In this document: positions 17,866 to 26,783 of the stretch, piece by piece
Position numbering within the stretch: position 1 is the first letter of the stretch
Layout: each line of letters opens with the position of its first letter
Source of the DNA: DUML01 sp050949905
GTDB taxonomy: Bacteria > Bacillota > Desulfitobacteriia > Desulfitobacteriales > Syntrophobotulaceae
Assembly (NCBI GenBank): GCA_050949905.1
Contig: JBMNGP010000026.1
Location: 1-64,000 of the forward strand
DNA: 64,000 nucleotides
Reading direction: 5' to 3'
Position numbers and translations under genes: made by a program
Notes under the pieces: model-generated
Database searches by the model: none
Told to the model about the DNA's origin: nothing
Seen by the model: the letters and a program-made list of their open reading frames with translations, nothing else

Positions 17866-18432
17866 TTATTTTTCAATTTGTTTCTTAATAAAGTCCAGAA
17901 AAGCATTTGCTTGTCTTTCTAAATATGGATAGCTTTCTTTAAGTGCTAGTTTGCCATCGCGGTCAAGTTGTTGCATTGCGTTTGGTATGGTAAGCCGCGG
18001 CACATTCATAACATTCATATTCAAGAAACTGATAAGAGTTACTAAATGATCTTGGGCTATACCGGTTCCAGACATGCCAGGAGAAATTCCACTTATTGCA
18101 GCGGGCTTTCCTGCAAGAACCTGAGGCTCTTTATCGCTGACCGGACGGGACAGCCAGTCAATAAGATTCTTTAAGACGCCGGGAAAAAAGTGATTGTATT
18201 CAGGGGTGAAGAACCATATCCCATCTGATGATTTTACTTCCTCACGGACGCGTTTTACAGACTCAGGTGTGGGAAATTCAATATCCTGATTCATCATAGG
18301 AATGTCTTTATACTCAAGTAAGTTAAAAACAGCCCGGTCACCAATAATCTCTTTTGCTGCCAATGCTAATTGCCGATTATAGGAATCTTTTCGTAAAGAA
18401 CCGACAATAGCTAGTATCTTTATTTTATTCAA
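17866..18432 (-). CDS. NADPH-dependent FMN reductase
   Basis: I prefer the TTG at 18432, eight bases after AGAGGAG, over the GTG at 18441, which overlaps that site. The protein of about 188 residues is a flavodoxin-fold quinone/chromate-reductase-type enzyme. GSLRKDSYNRQLA near 14 binds the FMN phosphate, and TPEYNHFFPGVLKNLIDW near 80 is the family signature. It reduces FMN, quinones or azo compounds using NAD(P)H in the cytoplasm. It follows the pirin gene by 26 bases and forms an operon with it, probably as an oxidative or electrophile stress unit. Confidence 0.93.
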   Translation of the reverse strand: MNKIKILAIVGSLRKDSYNRQLALAAKEIIGDRAVFNLLEYKDIPMMNQDIEFPTPESVKRVREEVKSSDGIWFFTPEYNHFFPGVLKNLIDWLSRPVSDKEPQVLAGKPAAISGISPGMSGTGIAQDHLVTLISFLNMNVMNVPRLTIPNAMQQLDRDGKLALKESYPYLERQANAFLDFIKKQIEK

Positions 18433-18458
18433 TGTGATCACTCCTCTAATGGTTATCC

Positions 18459-19298
18459 TTAATATGCAATCTTATCTTGTAAAAATGTTCCTTTTTTCAA
18501 ATCATCAAAAGCTTTATTCAATTCTTCCTTGGTGTTCATTACAATAGGACCACCCCAAGCCACCGGTTCGTCCAGTCGTTTTGAACTTATAAATAAAACC
18601 TGGGCTTTTTCATCTGTAGCCTTTATCTCAACTTGGTCGCCGGAAGAAAGCTTTGCCGCTGTCTTTTCTTTTACAAGGTCACCTCCGATATATGCGTCCC
18701 CTAAAAGGGTGAACACCATGACAGAGTTCTCGCTTTCTGTATTAATCAAAACAGATGCTTTTGGGTTTAGGTGTAAATCGTAATAGTTAAGAGGAAGATA
18801 TTTGCCCATATAGCCTTTTCTTCCTTCGAACTCGCCCGAAAGCAGCCTTAGCTTACCCCAATCAAAATAGATTTCCTCAATGTCTGAGTTTTTGATACTG
18901 TGATATGCAGGAGGAACCAGTTTGTCCTTTGCGGGAAGATTCAGCCAGAGTTGTACACCAAGCAGGCGCTCGGCCGCCGGCAATTTTTCTTCATGCATAA
19001 TACCGGAGCCAGCTGTCATCCATTGTACCTCTCCATCTCCAATGGTATCCTCATTTCCTAAACTATCCCTGTGAGTCATATACCCACGATACACATAACT
19101 GATTGTCTCAATACCTCTGTGAGGATGCATGGGAAATCCCGCTGTGTAATCATCCGGATTTGTGCTGTCAAAGGAATCGAGCATTAAAATCGGATCATAC
19201 TCCTTAACAGTTTGGTTTCCCAATACTCTGACCAAACTTACTCCGGCTCCGTCCTTAGTTCTATAACCTCTAACTTGTTGAATAACTTTTCGTTCCAT
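18459..19298 (-). CDS. Pirin-family bicupin protein
   Basis: The 279-residue protein shows the pirin signature: FPMHPHRGIETISYVYRG near 57-74, with the two metal-binding histidines, GEVQWMTAGSGIMHEE near 90, and a second cupin near 170-260. Pirins are iron-binding proteins; some have quercetin dioxygenase activity and some act as redox regulators. It is the first gene of a two-gene unit with the flavin reductase. The ribosome site GGAGGATAACTAT precedes the ATG. Confidence 0.93.
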   Translation of the reverse strand: MERKVIQQVRGYRTKDGAGVSLVRVLGNQTVKEYDPILMLDSFDSTNPDDYTAGFPMHPHRGIETISYVYRGYMTHRDSLGNEDTIGDGEVQWMTAGSGIMHEEKLPAAERLLGVQLWLNLPAKDKLVPPAYHSIKNSDIEEIYFDWGKLRLLSGEFEGRKGYMGKYLPLNYYDLHLNPKASVLINTESENSVMVFTLLGDAYIGGDLVKEKTAAKLSSGDQVEIKATDEKAQVLFISSKRLDEPVAWGGPIVMNTKEELNKAFDDLKKGTFLQDKIAY

Positions 19299-19427
19299 AT
19301 AGTTATCCTCCTTATTTAATAATCAAACTGGCCTCGTTTTTTATATTTTCCCAGACAAACTGGAATTTAACAGTTACGAATAATAAAATCAGCTACTTGC
19401 TCTGGAATGATTATTGAATTGCAATTT

Positions 19428-19871
19428 TTACTGATATTTTTTCAGCAAAATCCTGTAGACAAAAACCCCAACGACATACATGAAAATCCAAAGAATACCG
19501 AGATATATAACAAACAGCTTGGTTTCCATTATTCCCAGCAAACCAATTATCGAAAAAACGACAATCGACAGCGTAATAACCAGTAAAATAATGATATATG
19601 CAATTCGTCCAGAGAGATTTCTCAGGCTCTCTTTGAGCTCATCCCTGAGATTAATCTGTTCTTCTTCCAACCTTGCCTCATATACATGTTTCCGTTTTGA
19701 TGATGACCAGTAGAAATACTTAAAGATCAGGCTTAGACCGCCAATCAGTCCGGCACCTGAAAAACCGAACAACAGACTGCTAAGTGAGTTGTCATTTTTT
19801 AATGCAAACCAGAGACACACGATCCCAAATACCATATAGAGCAACCCAATATACAAATTATTCTTTTTCAT
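19428..19871 (-). CDS. Membrane protein paired with Xre regulator (second pair)
   Basis: The start is the ATG at 19871, eight bases after GGAGG. About 147 residues hold four predicted helices: two near the N-terminus (NLYIGLLYMVFGIVCLWF and a helix near 30-48) and two near the C-terminus. A charged cytoplasmic loop (RLEEEQINLRDELKESLRNL) lies between the two pairs. It overlaps the upstream Xre gene by 14 bases. Function is unknown; compare the pair at 11691-12370. Confidence 0.78.
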   Translation of the reverse strand: MKKNNLYIGLLYMVFGIVCLWFALKNDNSLSSLLFGFSGAGLIGGLSLIFKYFYWSSSKRKHVYEARLEEEQINLRDELKESLRNLSGRIAYIIILLVITLSIVVFSIIGLLGIMETKLFVIYLGILWIFMYVVGVFVYRILLKKYQ

Positions 19872-20076
19872 TTTCTTTACCTCCTCTAGATGGAAAAAAT
19901 ATTTCCTCAATTCTTAATCCAAAAAACTCGGATATTGAAAAAGCTAATTCCAAAGAAGGGTTATATTTTCCGTTTTCTATAGCGCTGATTGTTTGTCGCG
20001 ATACTTTTAGTATCCTAGCAAGTTCTTCTTGATTTAATCCTTTATCCTTTCTTAATTTTTCAACTATATTTTCCAA
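19858..20076 (-). CDS. Xre-family transcriptional regulator
   Basis: A 72-residue helix-turn-helix protein (NQEELARILKVSRQTISAIENGKYNPSLELAFSISEFFGLRIEEIF) of the small Firmicutes class. It overlaps the membrane gene downstream and most likely represses the pair. The bases just upstream contain the repeated phrase TTTCCTTTAC, which might serve as its operator. Confidence 0.92.
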   Translation of the reverse strand: MENIVEKLRKDKGLNQEELARILKVSRQTISAIENGKYNPSLELAFSISEFFGLRIEEIFFPSRGGKENEKE

Positions 20077-20160
20077 ATATATCTCCCTCTTGTAAAGTTT
20101 CCTTTACCTATAGAGTACTACCCTACGTTTTGTTTGTCAAGTTTCCTTTACAAATCTATG

Positions 20161-20460
20161 CAATGACAGCACGTCAACACAGTAACGGTTACCGTTGTCG
20201 TTGATATGTTTCTACAAAAATAAGGGGTTCCCGACATTACTCCTCGGTAAAGTTACCGATAGAAAAACTCAATATCAGGAAACCCTTTATTAATCCGTAT
20301 TTTAAATAACCCTATTACCCGCCCTCGACATTAATGTGACGCACTCAACGTGGCCCGAGCCATTGATATTGATGCTTTTTTTATTGTCGGTAGGCGGAAA
20401 CATGTCTACGGTACTTTTGAGTACTATCGGTAGGCGGAAACAAGTCGACTAACTATAATC
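20161..20460. repeat. Interspersed non-coding repeat, copy B, left flank of the island
   Basis: The 412-base gap 20077-20488 holds no gene. It contains CGCACTCAACGTGGCCCGA (20340-20358), shared with 37350-37368, and a tandem pair of CGGTAGGCGGAAACA (at about 20388 and 20429). GATATGTTTC near 20202 is shared with copies A and C. Repeated short motifs of this sort are typical of transposase-binding ends, and IS21-family ends in particular carry several. I infer a decayed insertion-sequence end. Confidence 0.55.
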
Positions 20461-20488
20461 CGTCCATTATATAGAATTACAATAATCT

Positions 20489-21556
20489 TTATAAATCAAA
20501 CAAATCGTAAACAGGTGGTTCGAGTCTATCCCAGTAATCTCCTTCAGCTTCAAACAAAGTTGCTATTCCAAACTCTATTGCACAGAATTCATTACGTTTG
20601 TATTCTTCCCAATTGTCCCACGCTTCAGGGTTTACGACAATATTTTCACTTATCATAGGTAGTAAATTATTGATATATATTTTTCTCTTTTCTTCTGATA
20701 AACTCAGGAGTTGCTGTTTATATCTTGCAAATAATTCATCATTTTCCTTGAGCCAAGATATAATGCAATACGTTTTCTCTCCTTCTGGAAATACCATTAC
20801 AAAAATATGTTTTGCCGAAACATTAGGATTTAATAAATCTTGTATTTTGTTTCCTTCTAAATCATGTGTCATTGCTTCAAAACCGGTACCAGCAAACTTA
20901 ACTGATTGATCAAACTCCCACACAACACTAGAAAGCACATCATAATTACCAGTTAATAAAGCTGTATCAAAAATTTTTTTAACATTCTCAAGATCATCAA
21001 TTGCCATATGCATTCCACGATATGGATTATCTTCATCTGGCATATCTGCTAATGATGGTTTTATTTTAAACATGTTCCTTTCCATATTAACAACTTCTTG
21101 CTTTTTGTGATACTCAACGGCAAAACATCTATATGTATAAAGGAAAATATGCTGTATGCTTTTATCAAACATTCCATCCTCGATAGGTTGGAATACTGTC
21201 TTATCGTGATATCCACAAAAGCCTGTAAATACAGTTGCTTCTTTTCTCCCGTACACAGTCATTGGTGCAAATGGATTGTCCGATTTTGGACAAGGCATAT
21301 ACACTATACCATTAGAAGATAAACGCTTGATTATTTTATTGTTTTGAATTGAATGCGCTCCGATAATTTTTTCGGAGCATTCGTCTGATTTAGGATGTAG
21401 ACATTGTCTAATTCTCGATTCTTTCCGCATTTTTTTATAGGTGTCTAAAAGATTAAGCGGATTAGAATAGTAAACATCATCAGCCTTTCCTAGACAACAT
21501 TTTTTATATTTTTTTCCGCTGCCACAGGGGCAAGGATCATTTCTTCCTATTTTCAT
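20489..21556 (-). CDS. SEC-C metal-binding protein with second zinc-like motif
   Basis: The first 22 residues are a SEC-C motif (NDPCPCGSGKKYKKCCLG), which binds zinc and often mediates protein contacts. Residues 50-75 contain CLHPKSDECSEKIIGAHSIQN, a Cys/His pattern resembling a treble-clef or HNH-like metal site. FTGFCGYHDK near 112 may add ligands. The remaining 230 residues are unrecognised. Proteins with this layout appear in genomic islands and some are suspected defence components; that is inference. It is the last gene of a same-strand group of four. Confidence 0.75.
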   Translation of the reverse strand: MKIGRNDPCPCGSGKKYKKCCLGKADDVYYSNPLNLLDTYKKMRKESRIRQCLHPKSDECSEKIIGAHSIQNNKIIKRLSSNGIVYMPCPKSDNPFAPMTVYGRKEATVFTGFCGYHDKTVFQPIEDGMFDKSIQHIFLYTYRCFAVEYHKKQEVVNMERNMFKIKPSLADMPDEDNPYRGMHMAIDDLENVKKIFDTALLTGNYDVLSSVVWEFDQSVKFAGTGFEAMTHDLEGNKIQDLLNPNVSAKHIFVMVFPEGEKTYCIISWLKENDELFARYKQQLLSLSEEKRKIYINNLLPMISENIVVNPEAWDNWEEYKRNEFCAIEFGIATLFEAEGDYWDRLEPPVYDLFDL

Positions 21557-21645
21557 TATTTATTACCTTCATTTCGCAAATAGTACTTTAAAACCACCGT
21601 GTCTTTCTATAGTAGTGAATCTAGTAGCATCCACACCCAAAAAAA

Positions 21646-22464
21646 TTATATTTCCTCACAACTGGTTATTTGCTCAGGGGGAATATCTATTTCGTCTTTT
21701 ACATATAAGAACACTTCAGAAAGCAAATTATTATAAGCTCGATCAATAGCATGGCTTACCATCCACCGTTTTATATGCATAATTTCTTCGTCCGTTAGTT
21801 CTTCTTGTGTTTCATTTAAGTCAAAATTGAAGCGATGGATTTGATTTATTGTTGCGTAAAAATTCACTTTATAGCTTTTGCTACGTTTAGCCCATTCATC
21901 CTCCATCTTTTTCAACTCTGGAAAAGCAGTGGAAAGTTTCATTAAAAACTCTGGCCTTTTATGAATATTAGTTCCATATGAAAAAACATCATCATTCATC
22001 ATAAACCCATTAACACAGTAGTCGTAATATATTCGATGTGCAATCGGCTTAAGATATTTCTCCGGAGGCATCGTATAGTTATTATGCCTATACCAATCAT
22101 AATCAACATTGTACTCTTTACCTTTATAGAACAACAAACGTCTTTCCACATCAAATAATACACCATTGGATTTTAGCATTCTGCTAAATAGAGTATCTCC
22201 AGCTAAAACCTTTTGGAGATTCCTTAAGCCGTGACTACGAATTTCTCCGCATTCATCTAAAGAACCTACAACATGAAATCCCCATACTCTGATATTATCT
22301 ATACTGATGTCATTTACCTTTGCTGCATTGCGATCCCAAAACTTTTCAAAATCGTTTCCACTATTTATAATAAGCTCTTCAATATATTCTTCTCCAGACA
22401 TATTGAAGAAAGTAAGTAAAAAATCATACGCACTATCAGGAGTTCTTAAGTCAAAATCATACAT
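21646..22464 (-). CDS. Uncharacterised 272-residue island protein
   Basis: No family is certain. A segment near residues 65-100 (VWGFHVVGSLDECGEIRSHGL then NLQKVL and TLFSRML) has the His...Gly-Leu...Leu arrangement seen at the start of some ADP-ribosyltransferase-like folds, but no full catalytic set is evident. No signal peptide or membrane helix is visible. It lies 22 bases downstream of the membrane-tail gene and 90 bases upstream of the SEC-C gene, all on the same strand, so an operon is likely. Confidence 0.65.
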   Translation of the reverse strand: MYDFDLRTPDSAYDFLLTFFNMSGEEYIEELIINSGNDFEKFWDRNAAKVNDISIDNIRVWGFHVVGSLDECGEIRSHGLRNLQKVLAGDTLFSRMLKSNGVLFDVERRLLFYKGKEYNVDYDWYRHNNYTMPPEKYLKPIAHRIYYDYCVNGFMMNDDVFSYGTNIHKRPEFLMKLSTAFPELKKMEDEWAKRSKSYKVNFYATINQIHRFNFDLNETQEELTDEEIMHIKRWMVSHAIDRAYNNLLSEVFLYVKDEIDIPPEQITSCEEI

Positions 22465-22485
22465 CTAACTACCCTTCTTCTATAA

Positions 22486-22986
22486 TCATAACTTTGGTTT
22501 TGGCAACTTAATATTAGTGTTGCCACCAAGAATGCTTGCTCCTATACCAACAACAGTAAAGACTGCCAATGCGCCTAACGAAATAATCTTCCAGTTAAAT
22601 CCCTTGTTTTCTGAATCCTTACTTTCGGCCATTTTTGCAATTTCCATCATTTTGTCAATGTAATATTTCTTCTCTTCGAAAGGTAAGTCATCTTTTGCCA
22701 GGCAACTCTTTAAGGCATCAATGACTTCATTGTATATGTCATAACACTGCTTGCTACTCGCTGAATTAACATCCAGTGTTTTTTCCATAACACTTCTATA
22801 ATCTTTCAATACTTCTAAAGCCATTTTTGCAAACTCAGGGAATTGCTCTAGTGCTTTCTTTGCAACTTCTGGCTCCATATTCTGTAGCATAGATGCAAAA
22901 GTCATAATTTTATCTTTTGTAATATGTCGAAAATCTGGAATATTCAATTGTTGTAAAACTTCTCGTTCTGTTAATTGATTGCTCAT
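22486..22986 (-). CDS. Helical protein with C-terminal membrane helix
   Basis: The 166 residues are mostly alpha-helical and charged, ending in one clear transmembrane helix (WKIISLGALAVFTVVGIG, about 130-150) and a short lysine-rich tail. Such tail-anchored architecture is common among membrane-acting effectors and sensors, but no named family is recognised. It sits between the RHH-like gene (42 bases upstream) and the 272-residue gene and has a GGAGGATAACAT site before its ATG. Confidence 0.65.
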   Translation of the reverse strand: MSNQLTEREVLQQLNIPDFRHITKDKIMTFASMLQNMEPEVAKKALEQFPEFAKMALEVLKDYRSVMEKTLDVNSASSKQCYDIYNEVIDALKSCLAKDDLPFEEKKYYIDKMMEIAKMAESKDSENKGFNWKIISLGALAVFTVVGIGASILGGNTNIKLPKPKL

Positions 22987-23027
22987 TATGTTATCCTCCT
23001 ATCTTATTAAAGAATGAATTAGCTCAT

Positions 23028-23540
23028 TTAATCACAAAAACTCGATTTGTATTTCATCAATGTATCTTCTACCTCGTGCCAGATTGTTACCGTTTCACCA
23101 TCATCCTCAAACACTTTACCATGGCTTTTAGGCCCGTCGAGCTTCATTTGAGAGTAATTATTCTTAAAAGTCGGCACGTACAGTTCTGGATTGTTTTTGT
23201 CACTGCATAAGCGTTCCATCATATCTATAGTAGCTCTGCCAGTAGCAGCTACTGCCTTAAAATAAGCACGAATGATTTTATGGTTATATTGATTTGGCTT
23301 AACAGCCCATACAGGAATACGTTGATTTGCTTTTCCGTAAAAATCCTTGTTTGCATCTTCATTATCTTTTGTTACTGCTTCAGGGTTATAATCTTGAGAT
23401 ACTTTTTCAAAAGTCTTTGCAATATACCAACGCATACAGCTTTCCACTGCTGCATCTTGAGTTTCATTTGTCAAATTCAATGCGATGCAGAATTTCTCAT
23501 ACACATCCGCGTCTACTACAAAAGTCACGTTCTTTTTCAC
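23028..23540 (-). CDS. Ribbon-helix-helix-like protein with conserved C-terminal domain
   Basis: The first 45 residues (KKNVTFVVDADVYEKFCIAL...AVESCMRWYIAKTF) have the beta-strand plus two-helix pattern of a ribbon-helix-helix DNA-binding domain. The rest, including YFKAVAATGRATIDMMERL and SHGKVFEDDGETVTIW, looks like a compact domain seen in uncharacterised clostridial proteins. As the first gene of the four-gene group it may act as its regulator. Confidence 0.65.
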   Translation of the reverse strand: MKKNVTFVVDADVYEKFCIALNLTNETQDAAVESCMRWYIAKTFEKVSQDYNPEAVTKDNEDANKDFYGKANQRIPVWAVKPNQYNHKIIRAYFKAVAATGRATIDMMERLCSDKNNPELYVPTFKNNYSQMKLDGPKSHGKVFEDDGETVTIWHEVEDTLMKYKSSFCD

Positions 23541-23633
23541 ACTGTTTACACCTCCGCAGTATGCTTTAATACAATCATACCAATAATTTGTATTTTGTAA
23601 ATACTAATAAACTAATTTAATCAACTGACTATA

Positions 23634-23662
23634 TAAAAAACACCCTGCTTATATGCAAGGTG
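23634..23662 (-). terminator. Terminator after the recombinase remnant
   Basis: On the minus strand GCACCTTGC...GCAGGGTG forms a stem with one bulge, followed by a run of six T. It is 22 bases past the recombinase stop and separates it from the four-gene group. Confidence 0.75.
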
Positions 23663-23684
23663 CTGTTATAATTTTCTGATCAAT

Positions 23685-24255
23685 TTACATTTCAACATTA
23701 ATACTAATACCTGACCTAAATTCAATATCAATTCTGTCATCATACACCGTAATTTTCTCTATAAGCTTTCTTACTAACTGCTCATCATATTCCTCCAACT
23801 CACAGGATTGCTCATTTAAAAATTGCTCCATCTCTTCGAGCCTTTGCTTAGAACCTTTCCTCCCGGCTTCTTCCGCCAAGATCCTATGTCTTTCTTCCCT
23901 AAGTCTATAAATTTCATCAGCTATATCGTTATAATCTTCTTTGGAGTTGGCTAGTCTCAAAAGGTCTTTTTGCAGTTCCTCCAGCTGTTTATCTATCTCC
24001 TCAATAGCACTATTATTGGTCTCAATCATTACCGTTTTAATATTCTCCTTTAGGGTAATCAATAGCCCATCCTTTTGTCCTAACAACCGGTTAATTGCAT
24101 CCATCGTAGCAAGGCCTATCATATCCTCCAGCACGGTTCGGGAATGACAAGTTAACCCTGTATTCTCAAGTCTACTGATGCATCTCCAAACAATCGATTT
24201 TTTACCTCGATTATTCCAATGAACTCTACGGTATATTTCGCCACACGTTTGAAAC
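23685..24255 (-). pseudogene. C-terminal fragment of a large serine recombinase
   Basis: The minus strand reads CGEIYRRVHWNNRGKKSIVW, then RCISRLENTGLTCHSRTVLE and DM, and continues into a coiled coil to 23685. This is the zinc-ribbon and coiled-coil end of a phage/ICE-type large serine integrase. The N-terminal catalytic domain is absent. The sequence just upstream (24256-24345) is unrelated, carries a CGTTTCTGGGG/CCCCAGAAACTG inverted pair, and resembles other phage-derived DNA. It is a relic of a mobile element that probably delivered part of the island. Confidence 0.8.
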
Positions 24256-24467
24256 TGCGACTTTTTGCACGAAGCCCCACGCCCGTTTCTGGGGAGAAAA
24301 GTGGTAGAGATTTAGACCCCCCTACCCCAGAAACTGCAGAAAATCTCAAAAGTTAAGCTAATCTTAGGATTTCGTGAGATTTTTTGCATCTATATAAAAC
24401 CGTTAATCGGCATAGTTTTCAAATTTGAGTATTAACCCTTTTTTAGAAAAGAGGTGAGTGTTTTAAT

Positions 24468-25154
24468 TTATCTGTCAGTCAAGCGAATGATCTGACAATT
24501 AGCTGTTATTCTATCTAACAGAGTCTGACAAAGATGTTTGTCTTCCACTGCATCTAACCATGCAGATATTTCACGATTGGTAATAAAAATGATACTTCTT
24601 GTTTCATTAAGAAAGGTAACTGCTCGATAAAAAGCCTGCAACTCTGACCTGGTTGGTTCTAGATAAAATACATCATCAATAATAATCAAGTCGCATTCCC
24701 GCATATAGGAGAAGGTTGCGCCTGCTTTTGGGTTTATATCTTTGTTCTCTACAATATATATAAAAACATCAATGGATGCATAGTAAGTTTTATGTCCATT
24801 GTCGATCGCTGTTTCTCCAAGATGAACTGCAAGACTAGTTTTGCCTGTCCCGCATTTACCAAGTAGAATAACGTTTTGTTCTTCATTGAGCCACGTCAGA
24901 TGGGATAATTGTTTAATTTGCCATTCCAAACCTTTGTTTAAATTCGATGCATCAAATACTTTGTTGGGAAGTTTGCTTGCCCTTCTTAGCTTGATCTGTT
25001 TTTGTCTGGCTCGTATCTCTAGTTCTTTTTGTAATATCATTTGAAGATAATCTAGGTTGGACAGTTTCTCATCGTTCAAATCAATGTATCCCCTTGCGAT
25101 ATTCCAAAGGTTGAGCTTTTGGGCCAATTCACGAATTTCTGTTATATCAGCCAT
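24468..25154 (-). CDS. istB: IstB-like ATP-binding transposition protein
   Basis: The 228-residue AAA+ protein has Walker A GKCGTGKTS near residue 85 and Walker B DLIIIDD near 140, plus a sensor-like TNREIS. IstB assists the IstA transposase by assembling on target DNA. It is slightly shorter than the usual 250 residues but looks complete. Its start overlaps the end of the istA tail frame, as usual for IS21. Confidence 0.93.
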   Translation of the reverse strand: MADITEIRELAQKLNLWNIARGYIDLNDEKLSNLDYLQMILQKELEIRARQKQIKLRRASKLPNKVFDASNLNKGLEWQIKQLSHLTWLNEEQNVILLGKCGTGKTSLAVHLGETAIDNGHKTYYASIDVFIYIVENKDINPKAGATFSYMRECDLIIIDDVFYLEPTRSELQAFYRAVTFLNETRSIIFITNREISAWLDAVEDKHLCQTLLDRITANCQIIRLTDR

Positions 25155-26620
25155 CGATTTCCCTCCTTATCTCCTTGCTACGTGTCAGATGATTAAAATA
25201 CTGCTGATTTGGTAAGAACTTCTTTGCTATCTGCTCACCATGCTTATACATTATGTAAGCCAAAAGTTCATAGGCATTGCAGCGTTCAGTCTCAATACAG
25301 TATCTTATCCCATCAAGCATTTGCTGCATCGAATAAAACTTCGTCATGCGATTTAAGCGAATGCAATGGCTATTAAAATATTTTGGTTGTTGCTTGTTCC
25401 ATCCGCCGTATAAATTCCTGAGCGATTTCATTCTCTGCAAAATATTGTTTTATAAGAGCATGAGAAACTCTGTTTCTGCTGTAATTTTCTTCTGGTTTGA
25501 ACAACTGCCCGGTATCTTCTGTGACTGGATATTTAGCCAATAAATCATTTGTTTCAGCATCATAGAACAAAAGCATTTCACCATCATCTTCAATGCGAAT
25601 GCGTTTATGAGCATCCATCATACCTGTATTAATCAGATAACGGTTGCCTTTATAACTTACCACTCCATCCTTATCAAAGGAAGCCACAGTGCTTGATACT
25701 TCAGAATAAGGTTTGACATGAAACAGGTATTTTTGCTCTTCCATGAACATTTCACGCGGCACTTTTCTGGTCACAGTATGTATTCGCCCGTTGCCTTCCC
25801 TATCCAACCATGCAAGGGCAGCACTGTTAAGGCAATCAATTCCGGTGTATATCCTGCCCTCAAGAAAACTTTGCTTTATGTATCCAATCACCTCTTCAAC
25901 CTTACCTTTACTTTGAGGATCTCTTGGTCTACATAGCGAAACACTGTAACCTATACGCTTAACATATTCCTCAAAGGCGGGTACGAATATGATATTTCCC
26001 AGATTTTCGCTGACTACATAGACACGGTCAAGGTCATAAAGAATAGTCTGTGTTCTTCCTCCAAAATATTGGAATGCATAGTTATGAGCTTTAATGGCCG
26101 TTTTGGTTGTAAAGGGATCCGGTGAAAAATAAGCAAATTTCATTCTGCTATAACTCAGAACCATGCAAAAGAAATATATTCGTACAATTCGCCCGTACAT
26201 ATCCTTAAGTTTGTATTGACCAAAATCCGCCTGCGCTTCATATCCCGGTGGAGAAATTTCACGGGGTGAGGTTTTACGTTTACTGGCATGCGGATACCCG
26301 TGCTGTTCCCTTAAGGCTTTCATATAGCGGTAGAATGTAGCTCGTTTAACTTGTAGATCAGGGAAGGCCTCCACCAATTTGAGATAGATGTTTGTATCCC
26401 TCATTTGTGGACAAATTTTCAAATGTTCCAGTATGTACTGACGGTAGTTATCCATGTGGTACCTTTCCTTTTCAGCTTCCCTTACATAATCTTCTTCGCT
26501 CATATTCCAGTATTTGCTGACAGAAGAATAGGTTATCCCCAGTGCTTTTGCGGTTTTTGTCTGAGCAAGTCCAAGTGCTTTGTACTCCTGGATTTTTCGG
26601 TATTGCTCGATTCCAATCAT
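25147..26620 (-). pseudogene. istA: IstA transposase, frameshifted near its C-terminus
   Basis: The first 415 residues contain the N-terminal helix-turn-helix, the DDE integrase core (YEAQADFGQ with the first Asp, then RDPQSKGKVEEVIGYIKQSF with the Glu), and a beta-barrel. The frame stops at 25373. The following 68 or so residues (NRMTKFYSMQQMLDGIRYCI...KEIRREIDG) continue in a frame shifted by one at about 25378, restoring a normal length near 490. The shift lies in an A/T-rich run (AAAATATTTT). It may be a sequencing indel, an inactivating mutation or, less likely, programmed frameshifting. Confidence 0.8.
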
Positions 26621-26734
26621 TTTTGATTTCCTCCTTTGGTTTTTGTGTTATTAAAGTCATAATACCTATATTAGTACAAGCATAGGCATCACCTCCTTGT
26701 TAGGAGTCTATAAACCAGACTTAATTATATAAAC

Positions 26735-26758
26735 AAAAAACACCCATCGGGTGTTCTT
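26735..26758 (-). terminator. Terminator after the 363-residue gene
   Basis: On the minus strand ACACCC-GAT-GGGTGT is followed by a run of T. It is 26 bases past the stop of the gene ending at 26784. Confidence 0.75.
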
Positions 26759-26783
26759 GTAAAAAATCTAAAAAATGATAATT

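Larger units (their letters stand above)
24350..26735 (-). mobile_element. IS21-family insertion sequence, ends not resolved
   Basis: An istA/istB gene pair in the order typical of IS21 occupies 24468-26620. The element lies between the recombinase fragment and the terminator at 26735-26758, which bounds it on the right. I could not find matching terminal inverted repeats by eye, so the outer limits are approximate. Confidence 0.75.

Noticed and set aside
24289..24333. TTTCTGGGG/CCCCAGAAA inverted pair as a possible IS21 end
   Set aside because: No matching copy is visible at the other side of the istA/istB genes, so it was not called a terminal repeat.
25370..25390. Programmed frameshifting in istA
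   Set aside because: The shift is +1 and there is no clear slippery heptamer or following structure; IS21 transposases are normally one frame.
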